Below are positions 47,319 to 57,953 of a stretch of 64,000 nt of DNA, in pieces. Position 1 is the stretch's first letter. Each line of letters starts with the position of its first letter. The stretch covers positions 62,001 through 126,000 of the forward strand of contig PNMQ01000002.1 in NCBI GenBank assembly GCA_013823725.1, read 5' to 3'. The notes under the pieces are model-generated. The model saw nothing but the letters and a program-made list of their open reading frames with translations, was not told the DNA's origin and ran no database searches. The DNA comes from Candidatus Pelagibacter sp. Its GTDB lineage: Bacteria > Pseudomonadota > Alphaproteobacteria > Paracaedibacterales > CAIOTO01. The translations under genes and the position numbers were made by a program.

Positions 47319-48317
47319 ATGAAAAGAATATTAACTGGTGACAGACCTACTGGCCCACTTCATTTAGGTCATTATGTAGGTTCCTTGCAAAGCAGAGTTA
47401 AACTACAGCGTGAATATGAACAATATATCATGATTGCCGATATGCAGGCACTAACCGATAATTTTGAAAACCCACAAAAAATTACCGATAATGTTTGTGA
47501 AGTTATAAAAGACTACATCAGCATTGGTATTGATCCATCCCAATCCACTATTTTCATTCAATCACAAATCCCTGAAATCACAGAACTAACTCTTTATTAT
47601 CTTAATCTTGTAACCTTAGGTAGATTAGAAAGAAATCCAACCGTTAAAAATGAGATGAATCAAAAAGGATTTGGCGAATCTATACCTATGGGATTTTTGT
47701 GTTACCCTGTTAATCAAGCGGCCGATATTACTATTTTTAAGGCCGAATGTGTCCCTGTTGGCGAAGATCAGCTGCCTATGATTGAACAAACCAATGAAAT
47801 TGTTCGTAAATTTAATAGAATTTATAATACTGAGTGCTTAAAAGAAAGCCAGGCTCTTATCGGAAAAGGTGGTCGATTAGTGGGCATTGATGGACAATCC
47901 AAAGCCAGCAAAAGCCTTGGTAATGCTATATTTTTAAGTGATGATACAAAAACGGTGAAAGAAAAAATTTTTCAAATGTATACCGATCCAAATCACATCC
48001 AAATATCTGATCCAGGAAAAGTAGAAGGCCATGTGGTGTTTGCCTATCTCGATCTTTTTCATCAAGATACGGAAGAACTGAATGCCTTAAAAGAACATTA
48101 TCGCCGTGGTGGATTGGGAGATGTTATGCTTAAAAACATGCTATTTAAAGATTTAGAAGATTTCTTAAACCCTGTCAGAGAAAAAAGAAAAAGTCTATCC
48201 AATGACATACTTTGGGATATTTTACGAGATGGAACAACAAAAGCAAGAAAAGTAGCCATCGAAACCATTGAAGAAGTAAGAGACGTTGTTGGATTCACAT
48301 ACAAGTCTCTAAAGTAA
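47319..48317 (+). CDS. trpS: Tryptophanyl-tRNA synthetase
   Basis: TrpS charges tRNA-Trp. The 332-residue product begins MKRILTGDRPTGPLHLGHYVGSL, with class I HIGH as HLGH. The KMSKS loop reads KASKSLGNAI near residue 195. The GDRPTG start and KASKS loop point to the TrpS subgroup found in Gram-positives and some alphaproteobacteria rather than the E. coli type. I chose ATG 47319; a longer frame from 47280 adds a non-conserved leader. It appears monocistronic. Confidence 0.95.
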   Translation: MKRILTGDRPTGPLHLGHYVGSLQSRVKLQREYEQYIMIADMQALTDNFENPQKITDNVCEVIKDYISIGIDPSQSTIFIQSQIPEITELTLYYLNLVTLGRLERNPTVKNEMNQKGFGESIPMGFLCYPVNQAADITIFKAECVPVGEDQLPMIEQTNEIVRKFNRIYNTECLKESQALIGKGGRLVGIDGQSKASKSLGNAIFLSDDTKTVKEKIFQMYTDPNHIQISDPGKVEGHVVFAYLDLFHQDTEELNALKEHYRRGGLGDVMLKNMLFKDLEDFLNPVREKRKSLSNDILWDILRDGTTKARKVAIETIEEVRDVVGFTYKSLK

Positions 48318-48445
48318 TTTTTCTTAAAATTTAAATGATGGTTTCAACATCAAATGAATTATAACGAAACAATTATTGAAAAAACAAAAGACTTTTGATC
48401 AAAAACAACCTAAAATTTAAATAAAGATCTTTTAATGATCAGGTT

Positions 48446-50542
48446 ATGAGTAAACTAGTAAACATCACAATCGACGATATTCCTTTTAGTGTTCCTTATG
48501 GAACCACAATTTTGCAAGCGTGCATCGATTTAGAAAAGGAAATACCAGTATTTTGCTACCATCAACGACTAGCTATTGCAGGAAACTGTCGTATGTGTTT
48601 GGTAGAAGTTCAAAATATACCTAAACCAGTTGCTAGCTGTGCGATGCCTGTTTCTGAAGGAATGACAATTTATACCCATTCTCCCATGGTTGAAAAGGCA
48701 AGGAAATCAAATTTAGAATTCTTACTAATCAATCATCCTTTGGATTGTCCTATTTGTGACCAAGGTGGGGAATGCGATCTTCAAGACATAACAATGAACT
48801 ATGGCAAAGGTCAAAGTCGGTTCGAACTGAATAAACGTGCTGTGCCTGAAAAATATATGGGACCTCTAATTAAGACAGCGATGAATCGATGTATTCATTG
48901 CACACGCTGTATTAGGTTTTCAACAGAAATTGCAGGTGTAGAAGAAATAGGAACTTTACATAGAGGTGAACATACAGAAATTTCCACCTTAGAAAATGCG
49001 ATAACATCCGAACTTTCAGGTAACTTAATTGATGTCTGTCCCGTTGGTGCTTTAACCAGTAAACCATATGCTTTCCATTCACGTTCATGGGAATTAAAGA
49101 AAACAGCAGGCATTGATGTTACAGATGCTGTCGGCTCTCATATTCGTATAGATTCCAAGCAAGATTCTATTATGCGAATTCTTCCTCGAGAATGTGATGC
49201 CATTAATGAAGAATGGATTTCTGATAAAACAAGGTTTAGTTATGATGGTCTTTCCAATCAACGCATTGATAAACCTTTTATACGTGAGAATGACAAACTT
49301 AAATCAACCAGTTGGGATGATGCCTTAAATCTTGTTATTCAAAAAATTGGGCAAACTAATCCTGCGAAAATAGCATGTGTAGCTGGTGATTTAGTCGATT
49401 TAGAAGGTATGTATGCGCTCAACAAACTTTTAGAAAGCCTTCATATCCACAACAAAGACTGTCGCCAAGATGCAAGCAATTACCAATCTCCGCATTTATG
49501 TCATGCAGCGTTTAATACAACCATAGAAAGCATTGAACAGTCCGATTGTATTCTTTTAATAGGTACTCATCCTCGATATGAAGCACCTTTGATTAATGCC
49601 AGAATTAGAAAAAGATATCTGAACGGTGGATTAAAAATTGGTCTTATCGGACCTTGTGCTGACCTAACCTACCCCTACGAATATCTAAGTAACAATCCAG
49701 AAGTATTGAACGAAATTGCTGCAGGTAAACATCTCTTTAGTCAAATACTTGAAAATGCGAAGAAACCAATGGTTATCTTGGGTCAAGCAGCAACACAAAG
49801 AAATGACTATGGAGCCATCATAGCAACACTTGCTCAACTTTTTCAAAGCACCCCAAATTTCATTCAAACAGAATCTGAAAAACCGTGGATAGGATTTAAT
49901 ATACTACACACAGCTGCAGCACGAATGGGTGGTTTAGCCCTTCATTTTCTCCCCTCAGAACAAAGTTTATCGACGCATCAAATTATAGAGCGTTGCCAAA
50001 ATGGTGAATTAGAATACTTAATCAGCTACGGTGCTGATGAATTGCCTTACAAAACCTTTTCAAAAAATACATTCGTAATTTACATAGGTCACCACGGAGA
50101 CATTGGCGCACACAACGCCGATGTTATTCTGCCCTCTTCTTGTTTCACAGAAAAATCAGCTTATTATATTAATACCGAAGGTCGTATTCAATTTTCTTTT
50201 CAAGCCGTTAACCCACCTGGTGAAGCTAAACATGATTGGAAAATATTCAAAGAACTTGCTGTACGTATGAATATTAATCTACCCTTTGAAAGCATTGATA
50301 CACTGCGCGAAAAAATGTTTCACGACTTACCATATCTTAATAGAGGCAAAGGTTTTATACACATGCCATGGGTTGATTTTCCTCAATTTTCAAAAAAGGA
50401 AAAAATAGCATCTATTCCTTTTCAATACCCCATTTCAAATTTTTATATGACCTGCCCCGTCACACGTCATTCTAAAACGATGGCAACGTGTTCAATTGAA
50501 TTAAACAAGTCAAAGAACATCAAGGAAAATGGGCATGATTAA
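48446..50542 (+). CDS. nuoG: NADH-quinone oxidoreductase subunit G
   Basis: NuoG is the iron-sulfur subunit of the peripheral arm of respiratory complex I. The 698-residue product has the N-terminal 2Fe-2S ferredoxin domain ([20 protein letters not shown]), the His-Cys3 cluster region [18 protein letters not shown] near residue 98, a 4Fe-4S region with [10 protein letters not shown] near 150, and a long molybdopterin-oxidoreductase-like domain. Length fits alphaproteobacterial NuoG. Its end overlaps nuoH by 14 nt. Confidence 0.97.
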   Translation: MSKLVNITIDDIPFSVPYGTTILQACIDLEKEIPVFCYHQRLAIAGNCRMCLVEVQNIPKPVASCAMPVSEGMTIYTHSPMVEKARKSNLEFLLINHPLDCPICDQGGECDLQDITMNYGKGQSRFELNKRAVPEKYMGPLIKTAMNRCIHCTRCIRFSTEIAGVEEIGTLHRGEHTEISTLENAITSELSGNLIDVCPVGALTSKPYAFHSRSWELKKTAGIDVTDAVGSHIRIDSKQDSIMRILPRECDAINEEWISDKTRFSYDGLSNQRIDKPFIRENDKLKSTSWDDALNLVIQKIGQTNPAKIACVAGDLVDLEGMYALNKLLESLHIHNKDCRQDASNYQSPHLCHAAFNTTIESIEQSDCILLIGTHPRYEAPLINARIRKRYLNGGLKIGLIGPCADLTYPYEYLSNNPEVLNEIAAGKHLFSQILENAKKPMVILGQAATQRNDYGAIIATLAQLFQSTPNFIQTESEKPWIGFNILHTAAARMGGLALHFLPSEQSLSTHQIIERCQNGELEYLISYGADELPYKTFSKNTFVIYIGHHGDIGAHNADVILPSSCFTEKSAYYINTEGRIQFSFQAVNPPGEAKHDWKIFKELAVRMNINLPFESIDTLREKMFHDLPYLNRGKGFIHMPWVDFPQFSKKEKIASIPFQYPISNFYMTCPVTRHSKTMATCSIELNKSKNIKENGHD

Positions 50543-51539
50543 GCAGTTCTTATATTCTCAAGAATTTTTAAACCTTGCTATCACAAGTGTCAAAATAGTT
50601 GCGTTTATTATTACCATGCTTCTAAGCGTTGCTTATCTTACTTTTTTTGAACGAAAAATTATCGGTTACATGCAACTGCGTGTAGGGCCACAAGTTGTAG
50701 GTCCATTTGGATTATTACAACCTATTGCTGACGGTGTTAAGCTTATTCATAAAGAATCCAATATTCCTGATGCCGCCGATAAATTTATATTTCTTCTTGC
50801 CCCTATTATCTTTTTTACACTCAGTCTTTCAGCATGGGCTGTCATTCCTTTTGATACGGGCTATGTTTTTTCAAATTTAAATGTAGGTATATTATACATT
50901 CTGGCCATATCTTCACTCAGTGTTTACGGTATTATTTTTGCTGGTTGGGCTAGTAATTCTAAATATGCGTTTCTGGGAGCCATTCGTTCTGCAGCGCAAA
51001 TGATTTCGTACGAAGTAGCCATTGGTCTTATTATCATATGCATTTGTATGCTATCTCAATCGATGAACCTTAGCGATATTGTAAGATCACAAGAATACGG
51101 ATGGTACGGTTTCAAACTATTTCCGTTATTTGTTATTTTCTTTATCGTAGCCTTAGCAGAAACAAACAGAACACCATTTGATCTTCCCGAAGCAGAAGCA
51201 GAATTAGTAGCAGGATATCACGTTGAATATTCATCGTTTCCGTTTGCCTTATTCTTTTTAGGCGAATATGCCAACATGATTCTGATGAGTGGATTATGTG
51301 CCGTTTTATTTTTAGGTGGATGGCTTCCACCTTTTCAGCATGCCTTTATCAATTGGATCCCTGGATTTGTTTGGTTTATCTTGAAAATATATTTCATATT
51401 ATTTTTATTCATCTGGACGCGTGCTACATTGCCTCGTTACAGATATGATCAATTGATGAAATTGGGATGGAAAATATTTTTACCTCTTTGTCTGGCATGC
51501 GTCATGATCATTGCTGCACTTATACTGCTGAAAGGCTAA
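50529..51539 (+). CDS. nuoH: NADH-quinone oxidoreductase subunit H
   Basis: NuoH is the membrane subunit of complex I that forms the quinone-entry site. The 336-residue product has about eight membrane helices with [27 protein letters not shown] and the conserved loop [28 protein letters not shown]. Starts at 50529 and 50535 are both possible; AAGGA upstream is better spaced for 50535. It overlaps nuoG and is one base from nuoI. Confidence 0.97.
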   Translation: MGMIKQFLYSQEFLNLAITSVKIVAFIITMLLSVAYLTFFERKIIGYMQLRVGPQVVGPFGLLQPIADGVKLIHKESNIPDAADKFIFLLAPIIFFTLSLSAWAVIPFDTGYVFSNLNVGILYILAISSLSVYGIIFAGWASNSKYAFLGAIRSAAQMISYEVAIGLIIICICMLSQSMNLSDIVRSQEYGWYGFKLFPLFVIFFIVALAETNRTPFDLPEAEAELVAGYHVEYSSFPFALFFLGEYANMILMSGLCAVLFLGGWLPPFQHAFINWIPGFVWFILKIYFILFLFIWTRATLPRYRYDQLMKLGWKIFLPLCLACVMIIAALILLKG

Positions 51540-51540
51540 T

Positions 51541-52032
51541 ATGCTAAAAAAAATTAATTTGTTTCTTTTTAAACATTTCAAACGTTGGTTTTTGTGGGAA
51601 ATAGTTTTAGGATTTTCCAAAACACTTCAATATTTTTTCAAACGCAAAGTAACTATACAGTATCCTTTTGAAAAAAATCCAATCAGCCCTCATTTTAGAG
51701 GCGAACATGTTTTAAGACGCTACCCCAATGGAGAAGAACGTTGCATTGCTTGTAAACTGTGCGAAGCCGTTTGTCCAGCACAAGCGATTTTAATAGAAGC
51801 AGAAGAACGTGAAGATGGTAGCCGTAAAACAACACGTTACGATATTGATATGACCAAATGTATTTATTGTGGTTTATGCCAAGAAGCATGCCCCGTCGAT
51901 GCTATCGTTCAAGGGCCTAACTTTGAATTTGCAACAGAAACGCATCAGGAATTGATTTATACCAAAGAAAAACTGTTAGCTAACGGTGATATTTGGGAAG
52001 AACAAATTAAAATGAATTTTGAGAAAATGTAG
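51541..52032 (+). CDS. nuoI: NADH-quinone oxidoreductase subunit I
   Basis: NuoI is the two-cluster ferredoxin-like subunit that hands electrons toward the quinone site. The 163-residue product has two 4Fe-4S motifs, [16 protein letters not shown] near residue 70 and [16 protein letters not shown] near residue 108, with [15 protein letters not shown] typical of the family. nuoJ, normally next, is absent: a strong terminator hairpin follows the stop by six bases. Confidence 0.97.
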   Translation: MLKKINLFLFKHFKRWFLWEIVLGFSKTLQYFFKRKVTIQYPFEKNPISPHFRGEHVLRRYPNGEERCIACKLCEAVCPAQAILIEAEEREDGSRKTTRYDIDMTKCIYCGLCQEACPVDAIVQGPNFEFATETHQELIYTKEKLLANGDIWEEQIKMNFEKM

Positions 52033-52037
52033 TATCT

Positions 52038-52080
52038 ATTAATATCAGAAAGAATTTTTTTATTTCTGATATTAATTTAT
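52038..52080 (+). terminator. Terminator closing the nuoGHI unit
   Basis: A 14-bp perfect stem (52038-52051 with 52063-52076) around an 11-nt, T-rich loop follows the nuoI stop, then an AT-rich tail. It ends the respiratory gene run here. Confidence 0.65.
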
Positions 52081-52173
52081 TTAACATCACTATGTATTTA
52101 CGAACAAAACAAATATACATTAAATCAAATTTTTGATATACTTCATTTTACTCAACTTTATTCAAATATATTT

Positions 52174-53349
52174 ATGATGAAATCATTTAAAATGTTACCC
52201 CGCATCACTATCTCTATTCTTTTTTTGCACACAAGCACTTCCTTCAGTATGGATAGAAATACTATTACGGAAGGTGCTTCTCATTTTTCAGTAAGTGAAA
52301 CACTGATTTTTCAAGAGAATATTGAAGGAGTGAAAAGCGATGTATTTTCTCAATATTATACACCATCAATGGTTAACGAACCGGAAACCTACATAAAATC
52401 CATACATTGCTTTGCTAGTGGTCGAAAAAGAATTGCAGATTTATGCGTTCGAAATAACCTACTAGATCCATCTGAGGCTGCATTATTCTCTACTTATAGG
52501 TCAGAGAATGCTCTCAATAGATTTAATGTATACAAAACACCTTTAAAATCTGAAGATAATACATTTTTTTATGAATTAGCAATGGAAAGGTTCAAAAAAG
52601 GATCAATACTGATTGAAAGTTCCTTAGGAACATTTTCTAACAATATTCAACATGTAAGATCTGCACAATTTGAAAAACTAAGAAAAATATTTAATGAGCT
52701 TTTAAATAAACCTATTTATAATTCCCAAGATTTGTTAATGATGGAAAACCCTTTATCTAGCGAAGTTTATTGCTATCAATCACTGCTAGCGACCGAAAGT
52801 AGTGTAAAACTTTTTTCTAAATATACAGAGTTAGGGCATATCATAACAGTTAAGTCCGGTAGCACTGCTATTGCATTAAATCCTGATGTTACATTCTCAA
52901 CTTTAAGGTTTACATTGACAATAGATGGACAGGAAACAAAGATCGGATCACTTAATTGTTTATCACTGCCAAAAGATTCTTCCTATCAATATTACCCTCT
53001 TTTTGTCATTGATCATTGCAGATCAAACCATGTTGAATCACTTATATCTTTAGCAGAACAATACTGGATACAAGCATTACGATGGAATAAAAGCGATGGA
53101 TCCACCTATTTTATTCAGAATTTAGCTAAGGTTTTTTATTTACAAACAATTGCAGTCCCTTATGCAAGAGGCAGTGAATCTAACGCAAAAGCACAAATTG
53201 AATGCATAGCAAGGTATCATGGTGAAGAATTAGTATTTAGTACCAAACTAGCTTTTCGCATGCCTTTTATTTTGTCACCTGATGAATTCACACACTATTT
53301 CCAAAAGCATGTATATTTTAAAAGTGAACTAGAACAAATGATTGATTAA
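52174..53349 (+). CDS. Exported protein of unknown function
   Basis: This 391-residue protein is not recognised. Residues 1-26 are a Sec signal peptide (ITISILFLHTSTSFS). The mature part looks globular and mixed, with YKTPLKSEDNTFFYELAMERF near residue 120 and a beta-rich section near residues 225-260 (ITVKSGSTAIALNPDVTF). Cysteines are few and scattered. No catalytic signature is evident. It is monocistronic between the nuo terminator and gyrA. It belongs with the other exported orphans of this window by build only. Function unknown. Confidence 0.68.
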   Translation: MMKSFKMLPRITISILFLHTSTSFSMDRNTITEGASHFSVSETLIFQENIEGVKSDVFSQYYTPSMVNEPETYIKSIHCFASGRKRIADLCVRNNLLDPSEAALFSTYRSENALNRFNVYKTPLKSEDNTFFYELAMERFKKGSILIESSLGTFSNNIQHVRSAQFEKLRKIFNELLNKPIYNSQDLLMMENPLSSEVYCYQSLLATESSVKLFSKYTELGHIITVKSGSTAIALNPDVTFSTLRFTLTIDGQETKIGSLNCLSLPKDSSYQYYPLFVIDHCRSNHVESLISLAEQYWIQALRWNKSDGSTYFIQNLAKVFYLQTIAVPYARGSESNAKAQIECIARYHGEELVFSTKLAFRMPFILSPDEFTHYFQKHVYFKSELEQMID

Positions 53350-53483
53350 TATTTTAAATAGCTTTTTTTTATTCAACAGTATCCACTAATCTAAAGAAGA
53401 AAATTTTATACCTAACCTTAGGTTTACTTGGACTTATCATGAATATTCATAAAACCAATTATAGTGAAAAGCTTCTTAGTGAT

Positions 53484-53511
53484 TTGACCCAAGAAAAGAA
53501 TGTGATATAAT
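53484..53511 (+). promoter_or_regulatory. Promoter of gyrA
   Basis: TTGACC (53484-53489) and TATAAT (53506-53511) are separated by 16 bp, with TG at -14/-13 (TGATATAAT). It lies 42 nt before the ATG at 53554 and is the best sigma70-type promoter seen here. Confidence 0.75.
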
Positions 53512-53553
53512 AGAATATTATTGAAATTCCTAGTCTATGTTAGTCTGAATCTT

Positions 53554-56280
53554 ATGTCTCAAAACAACGTTAATATAAACGAAATCAAGCCGGTACCTTT
53601 AGAAGAAGAAATGAAAAAATCTTATCTCGATTACGCCATGAGCGTTATCGTGTCACGTGCCTTGCCTGATGTTCGAGATGGATTAAAACCTGTTCACAGA
53701 CGTATTCTTTTTGCCATGAAGACAACAGGCAATGACTACAACAGACCCCATAGAAAATCGGCTCGCGTAGTCGGTGAAGTGATGAGCAAATACCATCCTC
53801 ATGGTAACTCTCCAATTTACGACGCCATTGTTAGGTTAACACAAGATTTCAGTCTTAGAGCACCATTGATTGACGGTCAAGGTAACTTTGGTTCGCTTGA
53901 CGGCGACCCTGCAGCTGCTGAACGTTATACAGAAGCACGACTATCTCACATTGCACATTTCTTGCTTGAAGACATTGAAAAAGAGACCATCGATTATAAA
54001 CTCAACTACGATGAAACAGAAATGGAACCTTTGGTTCTGCCTGCACGTTTTCCCAACTTATTAGTTAATGGAAGTAGCGGTATTGCTGTGGGTATGGCCA
54101 CATCTATTCCAACGCATAACTTAGGCGAAATTATAGATGCATGTGTTTATTTAATTGATAATCCAGAAGCCACAATTCAAGATATTTTACCTATTGTACC
54201 AGGACCAGATTTTCCTACAGGTGGTATTATTATGGGTGTTCAAGGCATCAGAGAAGCCTTTAGAACAGGTCGTGGGTCACTTGTTTTAAGGTCAAAAGTC
54301 ACGATAGAAACCAATCCTAAAGATAAACGTCAGTCAATTGTTGTAACCGAAATTCCTTACCAAGTGAACAAATCAAGACTTGTTGAAAAAATTGCAGAAC
54401 TTGTCAAAGATAAAACCATAGAAGGTATTAGCGATTTACGTGACGAATCAAACCGTAAAGGTGTTCGTATCGTTATCGACCTTAAACGCGATGCCAATGC
54501 GGAAGTTATTGAAAATCAATTGTATCGCTACAGCCAACTACAGACATCTGTCAGCTATAACATGCTAGCCCTTAGACAAGGACGTCCAGAACAGCTTGGT
54601 TTGATTGATGTTTTGAATGCATTTATAGAATTTAGACAAGAGGTTGTCATACGGCGCACCATGTTTGAACTTCGAAAAGCAAGAGAAAAAGCACACTTAC
54701 TTATTGGTTTTGCTGTAGCTATTTCACACATTGATGAACTAATAGAGCTGATAAAAACATCAAGCAACAGAGCACAAGCAAAACAAAGATTACTAGAAAA
54801 AAAATGGGATTCCTTTAGCATTAAATCTATTCTTGAAATGGTTGAAGAAAAAGAGCCCACAGATGGCATGTATCAATTTTCCGAACTCCAAGCCGATGCC
54901 ATTTTAGATCTTAGATTGCACCGCATTACAAGTATGGAACGTGAAAAAATCACCAATGACTTAAATGACATTATTTCTGCCATTCGTGAATTCATCTCTA
55001 TTCTTTCCAATAAACAAAGAATATTAGACATTATCAAAGAAGAACTGGCAGAGATTAAAAATTTATTCCATTCTGAAAGAAGGTCTGAAATCCAAATAGA
55101 TGATTCTTCGTTTGATGACGAAGATCTAATTCCCCAAGAAGATATGGTCATTACTGTAAGTCATGGTGGATATATTAAACGTGTACCACTAACAACATAC
55201 AGAGCACAACGTCGAGGCGGACGTGGACGATCTGGAATGACTGTCAAAATTGAAGATGCTATTCACACACTTATCGTTGGAAACACACATCACCACGTCT
55301 ATTTCTTCACAACACTTGGTCGTGTGTTTAGAATGAAAGTGTACAAATTACCCATAGGTTCTCCCACATCAAACGGGAGAGCCATTGTCAATCTACTTCC
55401 CATTGCTGAACATGAAAAATTAGCAACTATTATGATATGTGAATCAGAGGACCTAGAAGACAAGTACTTTATGTTTACAACATCTAAAGGAAACGTCCGA
55501 AGAAACTCTGTTAAAGATTTTGCATCTATTCAATCGAATGGTAAGAAAGCCATGAAATTAGATGATGATGAACAATTGGTGGGTGTTGCATTATGTTCTG
55601 AAAATGAAGACATTATGCTCAGCACACAAAATGGATTATGTAACAGATTTAATGTCGACAAAATACGCGTTTTCCAAAGCAGAGATTCCAACGGAGTTAT
55701 TGGTCTAAGATTATCAAGTGATGACAAAGTTATCTCTATGACCGTTATTCCGTCTTGTGATGCAGAAAATAGTGATGAACGTCGTGCATACCTTAAACTT
55801 GCATCAAAACTTAGAAATGAAGACGCATCCGAAGATTTGGAAACTTCAGAAAATAGTATTGATGAATCTGAAGATGAAGGAGATGATAACTATCAGTTAT
55901 CTAACGAAAGATTTAGTCTTCTTAAAGAAAGAGAACAACTAGTCTTATCCATTACCGATAAGGGGTATGGTAAAATTTCTTCAACGTATGATTATAGAAC
56001 GACTAACAGAGGAAACGTTGGCTTTAGTGCCATGTCACTAACATCCAAAACAGGTAATTTGGTTAATGTTCAGCTTTGTTCACCCGATGATCAAATGATG
56101 CTGGTAACAAACTTAGGACGCGTCATCAGGTGTAGCCTTGAAGACATCAGAATAACTTCACGTAAAACACAAGGTGTTATTTTAATGCGTCCAAATCAAG
56201 ACGAACAGATCGTTTCTGTCAGCTTGTTCAAATCTGGTATCGTAGATATTGAAGATGATTTGGAAGAAGAAGCTAACTAA
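53554..56280 (+). CDS. gyrA: DNA gyrase subunit A
   Basis: GyrA is the breakage-reunion subunit of gyrase. The 908-residue product (ATG 53554; the TTG at 53521 adds a non-family leader) has the conserved YAMSVIVSRALPDVRDGLKPVHRRIL start, the catalytic Tyr in ERYTEARLS near residue 123, and the C-terminal domain with the GyrA-box AQRRGGRGRSG near residue 555 and six beta-pinwheel blades. The quinolone-resistance region reads HPHGNSPIYD, with Asn and Pro at E. coli positions 82 and 84. An acidic linker (about residues 755-780) lies in the C-terminal part. It has its own promoter. Confidence 0.98.
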   Translation: MSQNNVNINEIKPVPLEEEMKKSYLDYAMSVIVSRALPDVRDGLKPVHRRILFAMKTTGNDYNRPHRKSARVVGEVMSKYHPHGNSPIYDAIVRLTQDFSLRAPLIDGQGNFGSLDGDPAAAERYTEARLSHIAHFLLEDIEKETIDYKLNYDETEMEPLVLPARFPNLLVNGSSGIAVGMATSIPTHNLGEIIDACVYLIDNPEATIQDILPIVPGPDFPTGGIIMGVQGIREAFRTGRGSLVLRSKVTIETNPKDKRQSIVVTEIPYQVNKSRLVEKIAELVKDKTIEGISDLRDESNRKGVRIVIDLKRDANAEVIENQLYRYSQLQTSVSYNMLALRQGRPEQLGLIDVLNAFIEFRQEVVIRRTMFELRKAREKAHLLIGFAVAISHIDELIELIKTSSNRAQAKQRLLEKKWDSFSIKSILEMVEEKEPTDGMYQFSELQADAILDLRLHRITSMEREKITNDLNDIISAIREFISILSNKQRILDIIKEELAEIKNLFHSERRSEIQIDDSSFDDEDLIPQEDMVITVSHGGYIKRVPLTTYRAQRRGGRGRSGMTVKIEDAIHTLIVGNTHHHVYFFTTLGRVFRMKVYKLPIGSPTSNGRAIVNLLPIAEHEKLATIMICESEDLEDKYFMFTTSKGNVRRNSVKDFASIQSNGKKAMKLDDDEQLVGVALCSENEDIMLSTQNGLCNRFNVDKIRVFQSRDSNGVIGLRLSSDDKVISMTVIPSCDAENSDERRAYLKLASKLRNEDASEDLETSENSIDESEDEGDDNYQLSNERFSLLKEREQLVLSITDKGYGKISSTYDYRTTNRGNVGFSAMSLTSKTGNLVNVQLCSPDDQMMLVTNLGRVIRCSLEDIRITSRKTQGVILMRPNQDEQIVSVSLFKSGIVDIEDDLEEEAN

Positions 56281-56296
56281 ATCATGATGCGTTGTA

Positions 56297-57586
56297 GTGG
56301 AAAATAATTTTATTAAATTGCGTTTCTTAGGATTTGGAATTCTAAGTGGCATTCCATTTTATATTATCCTATCAACGCTTTCTTTTTATCTGTCTGAACA
56401 TCATTACAATCCCCTTGAGATAGGAATGTTTGCGGTTATTACATTACCCTACTCTCTCAAGTTCATATGGTCCCCACTTTTAGATACACTGATTACTAAA
56501 AAGCGAGATATTCGATTTCAAATATTTAAGCAATTTGGTTTCACATTATCTATACTGACGGGCATTTGCCATATCGGAATTGGATTAATAGAGCCTTTGC
56601 ATTCATTTTTTTGGATGGCCAGTTTAGGTGTTTTAATCAGTTTCTTCGCTTCACTGCAAGACCTGTTCATAGATTCATTAAGGCTTGAATATTTTCACAA
56701 AAGACAACAAACAGACTATATTGTCATGCAAACAGTTGGCTTTCGAATTGGGTTATTATTAGGTAGTGCTGGCGTTATCTATACCGCTGCATATTTGGGT
56801 TGGTCCTATGCTTTTATGTGCTTTGGAACTCTTCATATTTTAATGTCATTGGTTTTTATAAGCTTTAAATCCAAAGACACAGAAAGTCATTCAGAAGCTG
56901 ATAATGTGAACTATCAACAAGCATCAGAACAGACCATTTCATCTTTTTTAAGATCCAGCATGAATAAAAATTTTCTCTATATTATACTGTTTGTGCTCTT
57001 TTTTAAAATGGGAGATATTTGTGTTCAATCCATGACAACTCCTTTATTGTTTGAGTATGGATATACAAAAATTGCTTTTGCAAACATTACAAAAACTTAC
57101 GGGATACCAATGATGATCATAGGCAGCCTGCTGCTGCCACTACTTTTAAAAAAAATCAGTTTTTGGAAATTAATCTACGTAGTACTATTTGCCCAAACAC
57201 TATCGACACTGTGTTTATTATTTTTTGTATCCTTTGAAAATTCGAAAGCTATCCATTTAGTTATCATGGGGGTTATATCCTTAATATCAGGATTAACATC
57301 AGCTACTTTTATAACGATAACATCTGAATTAAGCCGTCCACCTTTCAAAACAACTCAGTTTAATATATTCAGTACAGCCTCTGCATTAGGTCGAGTGTTA
57401 ATTTCAGCGTTTTCAGGATTTATAGCATTTAATTTCAGTTGGGGCTATCTATTTACACTAATGACCATCATATCAGTATTATTTATAATTATCCTCATTT
57501 TTAACAACAAAAAAATCATCTCTAAATTTTCAAAAGAAAAAGCAACTGCAAACATAGGACTATTACATGAACCCATCTCTCAATGA
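56297..57586 (+). CDS. AmpG-like MFS transporter (muropeptide permease type)
   Basis: The 429-residue product is a 12-helix major-facilitator protein of the AmpG/PAT group. N-terminal FLGFGILSGIPFYIILSTLSF and LPYSLKFIWSPLLDTL match AmpG-type sequence, which imports anhydro-muropeptides for cell-wall recycling. The start is GTG 56297; no better codon fits. It lies 17 nt after gyrA and may be co-transcribed. With RlpA and MltG here, murein recycling is a plausible role; other PAT-family substrates cannot be excluded. Confidence 0.8.
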   Translation: MENNFIKLRFLGFGILSGIPFYIILSTLSFYLSEHHYNPLEIGMFAVITLPYSLKFIWSPLLDTLITKKRDIRFQIFKQFGFTLSILTGICHIGIGLIEPLHSFFWMASLGVLISFFASLQDLFIDSLRLEYFHKRQQTDYIVMQTVGFRIGLLLGSAGVIYTAAYLGWSYAFMCFGTLHILMSLVFISFKSKDTESHSEADNVNYQQASEQTISSFLRSSMNKNFLYIILFVLFFKMGDICVQSMTTPLLFEYGYTKIAFANITKTYGIPMMIIGSLLLPLLLKKISFWKLIYVVLFAQTLSTLCLLFFVSFENSKAIHLVIMGVISLISGLTSATFITITSELSRPPFKTTQFNIFSTASALGRVLISAFSGFIAFNFSWGYLFTLMTIISVLFIIILIFNNKKIISKFSKEKATANIGLLHEPISQ

Positions 57587-57725
57587 CAAACAGGATAAAA
57601 TTAAAAAAAAATCAACGATCAATGAAGATCAAAAACAAAAAAGGTTATCACTTAAGTTAAAAGAAAATATGGTAAAAAGAAAGATACAGCAGAAAAAAAG
57701 AGAAGATTGTGCTAAAGTAATATAA
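57567..57725 (+). CDS. Small basic helical protein, alphaproteobacterial type
   Basis: This 52-residue frame starts at ATG 57567 inside the end of the transporter gene and ends at TAA 57723-57725. It is extremely Lys/Arg/Gln-rich (for example KQKRLSLKLKENMVKRK). A similar small protein with an 'LKxNLxRRK' core commonly precedes the HIG1-like and PduO genes in alphaproteobacteria, as I recall, and the two following genes are exactly those. Function unknown; a nucleic-acid-binding role would be a guess. Confidence 0.6.
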   Translation: MNPSLNDKQDKIKKKSTINEDQKQKRLSLKLKENMVKRKIQQKKREDCAKVI

Positions 57726-57741
57726 ATAAAGTACATTTAGA

Positions 57742-57933
57742 ATGATAATCATGTTACAATCACTATTTCTTTTATCTTTACTTGCAACACTATCTATTTT
57801 ATTTTGGGGATTATATGTCTATTTTAAAGGCGGAGAGCTTCAAAGAAAATATTCTAATCAAGCAATGCAGCTAAGAGTTTTTTTCCAAGGTTTGACTTTA
57901 ATATTATTCATGCTATTATTACTATCACGATAA
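57742..57933 (+). CDS. Small two-helix membrane protein (HIG1-like / twin transmembrane)
   Basis: The 63-residue product has two hydrophobic helices (LFLLSLLATLSILFWGLYVYF and FFQGLTLILFMLLLL) joined by a loop with YSNQAMQLRVFFQG. This is the pattern of the alphaproteobacterial twin-transmembrane protein that contains a HIG1-type motif; in mitochondria HIG1 proteins associate with respiratory complexes. It directly precedes the cobalamin adenosyltransferase gene, its usual neighbour. Start ATG 57742 or 57751. Confidence 0.75.
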   Translation: MIIMLQSLFLLSLLATLSILFWGLYVYFKGGELQRKYSNQAMQLRVFFQGLTLILFMLLLLSR

Positions 57934-57953
57934 AAAATTATAAGGATCAATAG

